Shown in pieces: positions 41,731 through 50,338 of a stretch of DNA of 54,287 bases; position 1 is the first letter of the stretch, and each line of letters opens with the position of its first letter. Source of the stretch: Pseudomonadota bacterium (GTDB lineage: Bacteria; Myxococcota_A; UBA9160; SZUA-336); NCBI GenBank assembly GCA_003247575.1, contig QJZC01000003.1, forward strand, positions 1-54,287. Reading direction: 5' to 3'. Under the pieces are notes generated by a model. The model was given only the letters and a program-made list of their open reading frames with translations, was not told the DNA's origin and searched no databases. A program made the translations under genes and the position numbers.

Positions 41731-42738
41731 TCCGCTCAGCGCTCCCGGAGGGATCGGCGTCTGGATGGCGGGCAGGAAGCCACCGATCTGTCCCGAGATG
41801 CTTCCGCCATTACACAAGATGGCGGCCTGTAGATTCAGGCCCAAGTTCGGCGTGGCGAAGATCGGACTGGGGTCCGCGGGGTTGGCGAGCTCCAGGCTGG
41901 CTCCCAGATTGACCACGATGCCCAAACCGTTGTTCGCGATCATGTTGGACGCGACCAGGCCTCGGCTGCCGTCCACGACTGCGACTCCCACGCTGCTCCC
42001 CACGATCGAGTTTCCGACGACGACCACCGTGGATCCATCCGTGGCGACCACACCGTTGGTGTTGCCGATGAACTGGTTAGGACCTGCGCCGGCGTCGCTG
42101 CGGAACTGAATTCCGACGCGTGCGGCGCTCGAATCGATCGCAACCACACCATTCCGGTTGTTCGAGAGCTCGCTGCGGATGACTGTCGCTCGGCTTCCGA
42201 AGCTGGCGATCACGCCCGCCGTCGACCCGTTGCGAATCACGCAGCTTTCCACCCCCACACCGCCTCCATTCGATGCCGTGATCTGGGAGGTCGCCGGTCC
42301 TTCGAGCAGGAGCCCCACGACCTGCACCGAGGCTCCGAATACGACGATCGTCGTATCATCGGGAGACGCCGCCATGATGCTGGCCGATCCGCCACCGTCG
42401 AGAATCACGTCCTTCTGCACTAGGACGGACTCACGGCAGTTCCCCCGGATCTGGATCGTGTCACCGTCCTGCGCCTTCGCGAGCCCCCCGGCGATCGAGT
42501 CCGGCTTCTTCGCATTGCAATCCACAGTGATCGTGCGTGCTGGGTGCTCGGGCGTGGCAGGCTTGGGCGACTTGGCGGGACTCTGGAGGCGAGCCAGCGC
42601 CGCGTCGATCTCCGCCAGGTTCTGAGAGAATTCGGCGAGCTGAACCCCCTCGTCGTTCGGATCCTCGGTCGCCGAGGTGGTGAGAGGGAGGCCCAGCGAA
42701 ACCAGGATCGAGATGGACAGGCGGATGCGTTGGAGCAT
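41677..42738 (-). CDS. Secreted right-handed beta-helix protein
   Basis: The 353-residue product has GAAGGAG eight bases before ATG 42738 and a signal peptide (LSISILVSLGLPLTTSATE). A short acidic/coiled segment precedes the beta-helix, whose rungs are visible as repeats: KPDSIAGGLAKAQDGDTIQI, RESVLVQKDVILDGGGSA, GVGVESCVIRNGSTAGVIA, NGVVAIDSS, GVAVVDGSRGLVASNMIANNGLGIVV. It likely binds or cleaves a polysaccharide or acts as a surface adhesin; no catalytic residue is evident. The last 15-20 residues fall over the duplicated YdjM fragment and are probably acquired. Confidence 0.8.
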   Translation of the reverse strand: MLQRIRLSISILVSLGLPLTTSATEDPNDEGVQLAEFSQNLAEIDAALARLQSPAKSPKPATPEHPARTITVDCNAKKPDSIAGGLAKAQDGDTIQIRGNCRESVLVQKDVILDGGGSASIMAASPDDTTIVVFGASVQVVGLLLEGPATSQITASNGGGVGVESCVIRNGSTAGVIASFGSRATVIRSELSNNRNGVVAIDSSAARVGIQFRSDAGAGPNQFIGNTNGVVATDGSTVVVVGNSIVGSSVGVAVVDGSRGLVASNMIANNGLGIVVNLGASLELANPADPSPIFATPNLGLNLQAAILCNGGSISGQIGGFLPAIQTPIPPGALSGVQRPPHAFTFCQDATVP

Positions 42739-43242
42739 GGTGAATCTCCTTCAATCGGTAGGCGTCCTCCAGCGAGGAAGGCATGGATGGGAGGTGTCGA
42801 AGATGAAGGGAGCAGGGCGAGACCGGTAGAATCGACTCGCATGAGAGCTTACAGAAAGGTCTCGCGCATGAAATGGCCAAAACGCTGCGGTGACGACCCA
42901 GTGGCGCGCTGAGTGGTACGCCGAGGTCAGCTCGCCCGCTGGGTGTGGCGCGTTCGAGTGCGAATGACGAAATCAGGAACGCCAGGGGTGGCTCGGGAAG
43001 CGCCAGGGCCGCGACGAACAGCTCACGAGGAGGATGAATCGAATCTCACGGTCGAAGCTATCCGCTCGAGTGATACCTCGGGCCATGCAAGCAGTCGCGA
43101 ATAGCACGGAAGGTGATCGCTTCCTCATTCCGGTCCTGCTTCCATCAAGGCCATGACCACGATGCTCAGACGAGGCGGCGAAGCAGCTGACCCTGATTCT
43201 GCTCTGCCAGCTTTGGTGCATAGGCCGTACAATCAGGGGTCT
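42739..43242. other. 504-bp divergent intergenic region
   Basis: It separates the beta-helix gene (minus) and the TVP38/DedA-type gene (plus). Several open frames are present, but none shows a domain and all are rich in Arg, Ser and Pro. AGGGG precedes ATG 43243. No promoter, terminator or repeat is clear. Confidence 0.35.
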
Positions 43243-43986
43243 ATGTCGCCGCAAGCTGATCCTGGGTTCAGGCGCGCACTGCGAGCCGCAGGTGTCGTGT
43301 TGGGTGTTGGGCTGCTCTTCTTCATTGGAAGGCAGGTCCGCGAGTCGCTCGGGATTGAATTCTCCACACAGTCCGTCCGCGACTGGGTCGTCTCCTTGGG
43401 ATGGAGCGCGCCCTGGATCTTCCTGCTTCTCGTGGCATTTCGTCACTTTCTGGTGCTTCCGTCCGCGGTGATCCTGCCCGTTGGAGGAGTGCTCTTCGGC
43501 GCTGGCGTCGGTACCTTGCTCGGTGCAGGCGGAGTCTTCGCAACCGCGCTGATCCACTTCGGCATCGGACGCGGGATTGCGCGAGGAGTGTTCTCACCGG
43601 AGCGCCTGGAGCGCCTCGCCCGCCGCCAGGCTCGCTTCGAGCGAGCAGGCCCGGCGATTCTCTGCCTCGTCACCGCGCATCCGTTGGGCCCGATGACTCC
43701 CTTTCACTGGGGTGCGGGCTTTTCCTCGCTTCGGTTCGTGTCGTTCGTGCTCGCGGTGGCGACGGGCGCGCTGCTGCGTAGCTTCTGCCTGTCGTTCTTC
43801 GGGGCTTCGCTTCTGGATGCGGGGCAGGATGCGGGTACAGGACAGATCTGGTGGGCTAGTGCCGTGGTCGTTGGCGCGGTGTTGCTCCCATTCGCGAGTC
43901 CACGCCTGCGGAAGTGGCTGACGCATCGATCGCAAGCCGAAGGTGGCGAGCAGTCTGCGCGCCAGCAGGGACTCGGGGTGGAGTGA
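43243..43986 (+). CDS. TVP38/DedA-family (SNARE-associated) membrane protein
   Basis: The 247-residue protein from ATG 43243 has five or six membrane helices. The core AFRHFLVLPSAVILPVGGVLFGAGVGTLL and later HPLGPMTPFHWGAGFSSLRFVSFVLA match the VTT domain of TVP38/DedA proteins, where conserved Gly and Pro residues line the re-entrant loops. The in-frame start at 43153 adds a hydrophilic extension. This family helps maintain membrane lipid and proton balance. It stands alone. Confidence 0.85.
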   Translation: MSPQADPGFRRALRAAGVVLGVGLLFFIGRQVRESLGIEFSTQSVRDWVVSLGWSAPWIFLLLVAFRHFLVLPSAVILPVGGVLFGAGVGTLLGAGGVFATALIHFGIGRGIARGVFSPERLERLARRQARFERAGPAILCLVTAHPLGPMTPFHWGAGFSSLRFVSFVLAVATGALLRSFCLSFFGASLLDAGQDAGTGQIWWASAVVVGAVLLPFASPRLRKWLTHRSQAEGGEQSARQQGLGVE

Positions 43987-44111
43987 GGAGCGCTCGGAGA
44001 GTGCTGTCTCCAAAGCCCCGATCGGATGCCTCTTCTGCCAAGCCGCCACTGTTGTTTCGGTGCGTCACGTTCCTCTTCTGCGAAAGGAAGCGCACGCGAT
44101 TCTGAAAAGGC

Positions 44112-45673
44112 TCAGCTCGCGCTGCGCAGATGGCGGCCCAAGATCATGTCGAATTGCCGGATCTCTATGGGCTTGCTCGAGTACCCGTCGAATCCTGCTT
44201 CGATGGACCGCTCGCGGTCACCTTCGAGCGCCTGAGCCGTAAGCGCGACGACCGGCACAGCGAAACCCTCTTGCTTGAGGATGCGGGTGGCTGTCAGCCC
44301 GTCCATTTCGGGCATCTGCACGTCCATCGGGACCAGGTCGTATGGCTGCGCTCCGTTTCGTGTAGCCCGAACCTGCGCGAGATGCTGAGCCCGAGCCCCG
44401 TGCCGCCACAACGCCGTGCAATGCTCTGATCGGCCTGGGTGAATGGCTGAAAGAGCCCTGCAAGTTGCTCCTCGGTCAACCCGATGCCCGTATCGCGTAC
44501 CGAGACGCGAAGGAACCCCCGGTCGTTCTTGTCGGAAAAGGACGCCTCAAGGGTCACCGATCCTGTGAGAGTGAACTTGACGGCGTTCGAGAGGAGATTG
44601 ACGAGGATCTGCCGGAACCGCACGGGGTCCGTTTGGATCTCGACGGGAAAGGGCGCGTCCAGCAAGCAGGAGAGGTCGATCCCCTTCGCCCGTGCGGGCT
44701 CGCTGAGCATGTCCACGGCGGATCGGATCAGCTCGGCAGGAGAGCATGCGATGCGCTCGGGCTCCAGGCGTCCCGCCTCGATCTTCGAGAAGTCCAGCAC
44801 GTCGTTGATGAGGCCCAATAGATGCTTCCCGTTGCGCTCGATGGCGGCTCCATAGCCCTCGACCTCGTGAGCCTGCTCAGCTTCGCGGAGCAGCTCCGCG
44901 TAGCCGATGATCGAAGTCATCGGAGTTCGGATCTCGTGGCTCATGTTCGCCAGGAACTCGGACTTGGCTTGCGCCGCTGCCATGGCGGCATCGCGCGTTT
45001 CCTGCAGCTCGCGATTCGCCCGGCTCAGCGATGCGACGAGGCTCTTGTTTCGTATGTCCATCTCCACGATGCTTCGCAGGCGATCGTAGGTGTGTCGCAC
45101 GGCGACGAGCTGAGTCGCGGCGAACAGAAGCGAGCACAGGCCGAGCAGGGGCCAGAGCCCCGACGAACGCAGACTGATGACCGCCAGTGGGCCCACGAGG
45201 AGCAGCACCCACACCGCTGCGGACTTGCGCATGGGCGCCAACATCGACACGCCGCCTGCCACCGTACCAGCGATCATCACCGTGATGAAAGTGCGCGGGA
45301 CGGCTTCGTCCACCGAGAAGAAGACGCTGCTCGCGACCGACCAGCCGAGCGATTGCAGGAGGACACCGCTCGAGAACGCACGTTCCCAGGCTCGCTGCTC
45401 CGACGCTGGAGGAGACCTCTTCAGATAGGCGATCGCCGCTACCAGCCGCGCGAGATAGCATCCGATCTGCCCGATGACCCAGCAGCCGACCAGAACCCCC
45501 GGGACCAGCCCTCGCATCACATATCCGATGACGCAGGTATTCAGTATGGCAGCTGCGGTCGCCATCGGCGCATTGCGCGAGAACAGCGCCAGCATCTCCT
45601 GGCGTACGCGGTCCTCTACGTCATCGCGTGGGACCTCCTCAGCAGGCGCCACGACGGGAGCGAAACGTGCCAC
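44112..45673 (-). pseudogene. Hybrid sensor histidine kinase with internal deletion
   Basis: From GTG 45673 the protein has five or six membrane helices, a HisKA domain (FLANMSHEIRTPM, His near residue 246) and a HATPase core with NLLSNAVKFT, DTGIGLTEEQL and GGTGLGLSIS. Immediately after this the frame leaves its family: the DNA continues in another register as receiver-domain sequence (YDLVPMDVQMPEMDGLTATRI, then ALTAQALEGDRERSIEAGF and SSKPIEI, ending at 44112). The end of the ATPase and the first 40 or so receiver residues are deleted and the frame is shifted. The kinase part may still fold, but the phosphorelay is broken. Confidence 0.88.
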
Positions 45674-46127
45674 GTCTCTCCATCGTACCGGAGGGCGCTG
45701 CACTTGATGTGCCGTGCCGGACACCCACGCCGCTGCTTCCCGAAATTCTTGGGCCACCGAGGTACCTTTCACCTGCCGCCGCGTTGCTCGTCTCAGGTCT
45801 GCTCGGTCGTTGTGCGCACACTCGCTCCTTAGGCCCCTGCGGTTGCCCAGAACGCCTCCCCGACCGCGGCGTCGCTCCACGAGCCTCTCGCAAGTTCTCT
45901 CTCGCGCGTTACGGGGGTGGACCGTGAGATCGGATCAACGTGCATGTCGCGCTCGCTGGTCAAGCCCCTTGCGCGATCGCGTCGGTAGGCGTGCTTGGTC
46001 CGCGGTTCGCGTGAACGGTCGAATGGAGTTCGTCGAGAGTGGCGATCGCGTTCTACATCCTGCCTGGCCGTTGGCACGTGAGTGCCTGTACAATGGCCGC
46101 AGATCGCGAAATCGAGGAGGTTTGCTC
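45674..46127. other. 454-bp intergenic region
   Basis: Between the divergent kinase remnant and the nucleotidyltransferase gene I see no gene on either strand with recognisable features. AGGAGG lies just before GTG 46128, so the promoter of the next operon is probably in this stretch. Confidence 0.35.
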
Positions 46128-46879
46128 GTGAGTTCAGGATCCGAGTCCGGATCGCAAATCGATCGGACTGCGATGCTGAATGCATTGAATCGTTTGGGCG
46201 ACCTGCTGAATCACATGCAGAAGCGTGTGGAGCTCGTGTGCTGTGGTGGCGTGATCAGTGTTCTTTACCATCATTCGAGAGCTATGACCCATGACGTCGA
46301 CGTGCTCCTTCCCAACGACCCGAGTCTCCGGCAGCTGATTGGCTCGCTCGTCGATCAGGTGGGCCGTGAGTTCTCAGTGGAGCACGGTGAGCTCAGCCTT
46401 GGTTGAACGATGCAGTGAGCTTCATAGGCCTGCAGACTGTTTCCGAAAGGATCATACTCAGGCACCCGAACCTGACGCTCAAGGCTGCCGGGTGGCATGA
46501 ACTGCTCGCCCACAAGCTGAGCGCCTTTCGGGGGCGACGGGATGTGAGCGACGCCGAAGAGATTCCGTTCCTCGATCTAGTTCAGTTCGTGTGGCGCAGG
46601 GGCTGGAACCTGTCGTCTGCCGTCGACCCACGGGAGTTGGATCCGATTCGCTATGCACTGAAGGCCTCGATTCTGGATCGGATGATCGAGCTCTGGATTG
46701 CACCACCCAGAAGTGGGTCAGAGTCCTCACCCGAGTGGTGCTCCCACGTGCCCCCATCGCGCGAGACATTCTCGGTCATTCATCCAGACCACATGGAGAT
46801 GTGGCGGGACGAACCGTGGTGCCCTGCATGCAGGGAGCGAAACATCTTCGCTCCAGAAAGCTTCATGTTCTTTCTGTGA
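46128..46879 (+). pseudogene. Frameshifted MNT/AbiEii-like nucleotidyltransferase
   Basis: AGGAGG precedes GTG 46128. The first frame gives an NTase core: VELVCCGGVISVLYHHS (GG at 40-41) and THDVDVLLP with the DxD metal pair (56 and 58). It stops at 46406. The next frame, from about 46397, continues the same family: PWLNDAVSFIGLQTVSERII, then AAGWHELLAHKLSAFRGR and DAEEIPFLDLVQF. The joint reads AGCCTTGG where AGCCCTTGG would restore the frame, so one C is missing. The C-terminus has a CPAC motif. It could be sequencing error, decay or a programmed shift. Its stop overlaps the exonuclease start (GTGA). Confidence 0.75.
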
Positions 46880-47376
46880 GAATCCTGGATCTGATCGACA
46901 TCGAGGCTAGCGGTCTTCACTGGGATTCCTACCCAGTCGAGATCGCAGTGCGCGTGAGAGGTCAGGTGCATTCGTGGCTGATCGCGCCGGCACCCGGTTG
47001 GACGTACTGGGATCCGGCTGCAGAGAGGCTGCATGGTCTGACGAGAGATCAACTGGAGAGGGAGGGCCTTCAAGCCCCATTGGTTGCCAGGGAGCTGAAT
47101 CTCGCCGTCGAAGGAGCGCGTGGAATTCTCTACAGCGATGCCGCACCATGGGACTGGGATTGGCTCGACAAACTATTCGAGAAGGCGGGCGAGACGCCGC
47201 GCTTCCATGTTCACTCTATCGAGGAGCTGCTGACAGACTCCGAGTATCGCCAGTTCATTCGAGTCCGCCAGCAGCTTGCAGACTCTGGAAGATTTCGTGC
47301 ACATCGCGCCGAGGAGGACCTCCAGATCATTCAAGAGGCCTATGCAGCCGTACGCTCTACAGACTCACCTCGCTAG
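46876..47376 (+). CDS. DEDDh-type 3'-5' exonuclease
   Basis: The 166-residue protein starts at GTG 46876 in a GTGA overlap with the nucleotidyltransferase stop. The exonuclease residues are visible: D8 and E10 in LIDIEASGL, a middle Asp at D88 or D93 in YSDAAPWDWDWL, and H143 with D148 in HRAEED, the DEDDh form. HGLTRDQLEREG also matches RNase T-like and DnaQ-like proteins. The small size suggests a stand-alone RNA or DNA trimming enzyme. The coupling to a nucleotidyltransferase that may add nucleotides points to opposing activities on one substrate, which is inference. Confidence 0.85.
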   Translation: MRILDLIDIEASGLHWDSYPVEIAVRVRGQVHSWLIAPAPGWTYWDPAAERLHGLTRDQLEREGLQAPLVARELNLAVEGARGILYSDAAPWDWDWLDKLFEKAGETPRFHVHSIEELLTDSEYRQFIRVRQQLADSGRFRAHRAEEDLQIIQEAYAAVRSTDSPR

Positions 47377-47646
47377 CGCTCATCTTGCAGGTCTTCTGAG
47401 GGTCAACCTTTTCAGCTGCCCGGCGGCACGCATCTGGCGCCGCGAAAGTCGTGCGCGAATCCGTGCGCATGTCTATCTTCGGGAGCGTGGCTGAACCACG
47501 TGCGCCAAGCACGTCCGCTCTAGGGTCGCTCTGAGCCACACCGTCGCTTCCTGGATCGGCCGCCGGTGCCCATCCAGGACATGGACGAATCTCCGAACTA
47601 TCGTGACCACCCACTTGGGCCGCGAGATACGATCGCCGAGGACGAG

Positions 47647-48549
47647 ATGAAGCCGTCACTTCCAGCTTCTGCGGACATGAGCAACCAGACATTGCGACTT
47701 TCCGATGGTCGCACGCTCGGATTCGGCGAATTCGGGGATCCTGAAGGCGTCCCACTCATGCTCTTCCACGGGTGTCCGGGATCTCGGTTTCATGGGCTCA
47801 CGGCCCATCGCGCCGCCGAGCAGGCCGGAGTTCGGCTGATTGCACCCGAGCGACCTGGATACGGCCTGTCCGCTCCGAAGGCACCGCGCCGCCTCTCGGA
47901 GTGGCCACGAGATGTAGTCGAACTCGGGGACCATCTGCAGCTCGAGCACTTCCACGTGTTGGGAGCCTCTGGCGGGGGACCGCATGCTCTGGCGTGTGCC
48001 GCTCAGATCCGAGCACGGCTACTGAGCGCTACGGTGGTTGCATCGGCCGGGCCCATGCAAGCGAATGAAGCTACTCAGGGCATGGCCTGGGCACTCCGCA
48101 GCTTCTGGCGGAGCCGGCCCAGCGTGCGGAGGCGCATCGTGCGCACCCTTGGCGCAGTCGCATCGTGGCTGCCTGACCGTTGGATCGTTCCCGTCCCCGA
48201 TCACCAAGCTAGCGATTTGCTCTCGGCGCCTGAACTTCAGGCCGCCTTTGCGCTCGACATCCGTGAAGCCATGCGCGACGGCGGCCGCGCACTCGCAGCC
48301 GAGGCCGACATGCTCGCAAACCCCTGGGACATCGATCTCTCCGAGATTCACATGTCGGTCCGCCTATGGCATGGCGCGCGGGACGAGAACTGCCCGGTTG
48401 CAATGGCGGAACATCTGATCGCACAGATTCCGAGGACAGACGCCACGATCTTTCCCGATGAAGGGCACATGTGCGCCTTTCCTCGACTCGGGACGCTCTT
48501 CGCAGCATATGCGAGCACTGGCGCCCGCGCGGACGGACTCTCGGCCTAG
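47647..48549 (+). CDS. Alpha/beta-hydrolase (intact triad)
   Basis: The product has about 300 residues from ATG 47647, with GAGGA nine bases before; ATG 47677 is an alternative. It carries the oxyanion loop LFHGCPGSRF, the APERPGYGLSAPKAP loop, a nucleophile elbow GASGGG with Ser, the late acid in WHGARDENCPV and the catalytic His in DEGHMCAF. All three catalytic residues are present, unlike the other hydrolase-fold proteins of this window. It belongs to the haloalkane-dehalogenase/epoxide-hydrolase-like group. The substrate is unknown. Confidence 0.88.
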   Translation: MKPSLPASADMSNQTLRLSDGRTLGFGEFGDPEGVPLMLFHGCPGSRFHGLTAHRAAEQAGVRLIAPERPGYGLSAPKAPRRLSEWPRDVVELGDHLQLEHFHVLGASGGGPHALACAAQIRARLLSATVVASAGPMQANEATQGMAWALRSFWRSRPSVRRRIVRTLGAVASWLPDRWIVPVPDHQASDLLSAPELQAAFALDIREAMRDGGRALAAEADMLANPWDIDLSEIHMSVRLWHGARDENCPVAMAEHLIAQIPRTDATIFPDEGHMCAFPRLGTLFAAYASTGARADGLSA

Positions 48550-48786
48550 CCTCCGACCGCGGTCAGCGTCGCCGCGCAGTCACACTGTCCCACACCGCGG
48601 ATCCGACCTGAGACCTCGAAGCGAACGTCCGCGCACAAGCCGATACCCGGGCGATTCATCGGTCGAGGTGCGTCTGAGGTACCACACATCGTCATCGACG
48701 ACTTCCTTCTCGCCTAGTCTGGCCAGCCATTCGTGGCGGGCGGTACTCCTCGCGGCAAGTCGGTCGACAGGTGGACCGACTCTTCC
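48546..48786 (-). pseudogene. Frameshifted fragment of an unrecognised gene
   Basis: On the minus strand one frame reads RLAARSTARHEWLARLGEKE, then VVDDDVWYLRRTSTDESPGY; one base later the continuation is GLCADVRFEVSGRIRGVGQC, then DCAATLTAVGG and a stop at 48546. Upstream there is an in-frame stop, so the 5' part is missing. The two parts join smoothly and end next to the hydrolase stop. The family is unknown; the Cys-x-Cys end is notable. Evidence is the continuity of the two frames only. Confidence 0.4.
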
Positions 48787-49182
48787 TCATGAGCGAGGCA
48801 AGAGATCGATGCTTGCCTGTCCGATCCTAGCGAGTTGCCTCACCGAGGCTGATGTTCGTGCCTGATCGACTGCATTGCTGCGAGTTTTGAATCTAGATCG
48901 ATCACAATTCGCCACGCATCCCCCGGTACTTCCGAGTTCGGAGGCGCGTCCGGGTTTTTTGATCCGATTTTCCCGAACCGAGCCACTCATGGGCCCGGAG
49001 AGCGGCGTGGGATTCGAAACCTGCACGCCGGGTCGAAGTCGATCCGGAGGTGCGCGCTCGCCTGACCGACGAGTCCAGCTCTCCAGAACATCAACGTCCG
49101 CATCGCAGAGGCCGGCTCGTACCTGCTCCGAGAGCGGAAAAGCGGGAGAGTAGACGCGGAATCTGCGCAGGAGGGATTCGGG
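48787..49182. other. 396-bp stretch without a supported gene
   Basis: Only antisense-type frames without domains are present. There is no strong palindrome or ribosome-binding site except the one serving ATG 49183 (GGAGG about nine bases upstream). The promoter for the lipoprotein gene probably lies here. Confidence 0.35.
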
Positions 49183-50016
49183 ATGAGACACTGGACTGGA
49201 TCACGACTACTCGCAATCATACTCTGCCTGGCTAGCATTCCGTTGTTCGCCGCGTGTGACGTGCCGTCAGGAGGCCGAGGCAGAACGGGAATTTGGGGCA
49301 TCGACAAGTTCGATGTGGCTGGACCAGAGAGGGTTACCGTCCAACGCGTCGGGACATGCACACTCTTCGTGCCCCCGAACACGGGTGCACCGCGACCCGG
49401 CATGGGATGGGGTTCGGCGGACAGCAACTCCGGGGAGCTCTACGATGGAGTGCTGCGTCGCGTCGCTTCTTTCGGCACGCTGGTGACCGCGACGAGTGGC
49501 GTGAACTCGGCGTCTGGTGCAGCCATCTCCGACTGCATCGATCAGCTCGACGCCTCCCGAAGCGACAGCCGGGGCGAGTTTGCGGCGGCGGGTCACCTGG
49601 ATGGGGGGTCGGGAGCGATCAATGCGTCGCGCCTCAACTCCAAGGTGCAGGTCACGTGCCCGGTCACTCTCGATGGCAACTTCACGGCGCGCTCGGATGG
49701 ACGCGATCTCAAGGGATCGGCCGACGGGCCCGCCTTGATTCTCTGCGGAACCGAAGACCTCCTGGTCCCATGCGAGCAGCCAGGCAATGGAGACACGAAG
49801 TTCAACGAGGCGTTGGTTCCCGTGACACGAATCGCGGTGAATGGCACCAGCTTCCTCGACGTGATCGATGATGGCGACCTGTTCGCGGCGCTGGTGACGA
49901 CCTGCGTGGAGTCCGCTCTCGGCGGTGATGCCGATGCACTTGCGGCCCTGCGTCCAGGGGGGACTGCCGGTGCTCGCGACATCTCTCGCGTCGCGACGCG
50001 AAACCAAACCCCGTAG
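49183..50016 (+). CDS. Lipoprotein with alpha/beta-hydrolase fold and no Ser nucleophile
   Basis: The 277-residue protein has a lipobox LFAAC (Cys 25), so it should be lipidated. The mature part resembles PET-hydrolase/cutinase-like alpha/beta hydrolases: MGWGSADSNSGELYDGVLRRVASFGTLVTA, then the elbow and PALILCGTEDLLVP with the late Asp. The elbow reads GHLDGG (137-142) where GHSxGG is expected, so Leu replaces the nucleophile. It may be a substrate-binding pseudoenzyme. It is followed by a strong hairpin and the Baeyer-Villiger-type gene. Confidence 0.78.
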   Translation: MRHWTGSRLLAIILCLASIPLFAACDVPSGGRGRTGIWGIDKFDVAGPERVTVQRVGTCTLFVPPNTGAPRPGMGWGSADSNSGELYDGVLRRVASFGTLVTATSGVNSASGAAISDCIDQLDASRSDSRGEFAAAGHLDGGSGAINASRLNSKVQVTCPVTLDGNFTARSDGRDLKGSADGPALILCGTEDLLVPCEQPGNGDTKFNEALVPVTRIAVNGTSFLDVIDDGDLFAALVTTCVESALGGDADALAALRPGGTAGARDISRVATRNQTP

Positions 50017-50082
50017 CGTCGACTCCGACTCGGCGAAGCGATGGGTGCGTTGCTTCGCGGCTCGAGTGTGCCCGCAGTCAGC

Positions 50083-50120
50083 AAGGCCTCCACATCGCGG
50101 CCCGGCGATGTGGGGGCCTT
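50083..50120 (+). terminator. Rho-independent terminator-like hairpin
   Basis: A 16-bp stem is formed by 50083-50098 (AAGGCCTCCACATCGC) and 50105-50120 (GCGATGTGGGGGCCTT) with one G-U pair and a 6-base loop. A TGCGTTCTTT stretch follows. It lies 67 bp after the lipoprotein stop and would separate it from the monooxygenase gene. Confidence 0.75.
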
Positions 50121-50338
50121 TGCGTTCTTTGCCCCAGCTCAGCTCCGCTCCGCCGAGCCTCGCTGATCTCGGAGGAAACCCACGCTACGGCGAGCGCCGC
50201 TCGGCCTTCAGCGGCTGGTCGTCACGAGATGTGCTCGGAGCTGCCGCTCGCCCTGGAGCTCCTCGTGCGGCTCGCCTGAACTTGACCGCTCGATACGCGG
50301 CCCTGAGAATGGGTGGCAGATCGTGAGGAGGAGCAGGC

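Noticed and set aside
44822..45832. 336-residue plus-strand frame over the histidine kinase
   Set aside because: The opposite strand has HisKA and HATPase motifs; this frame is rich in His, Arg and Ser only by reverse-complement bias.
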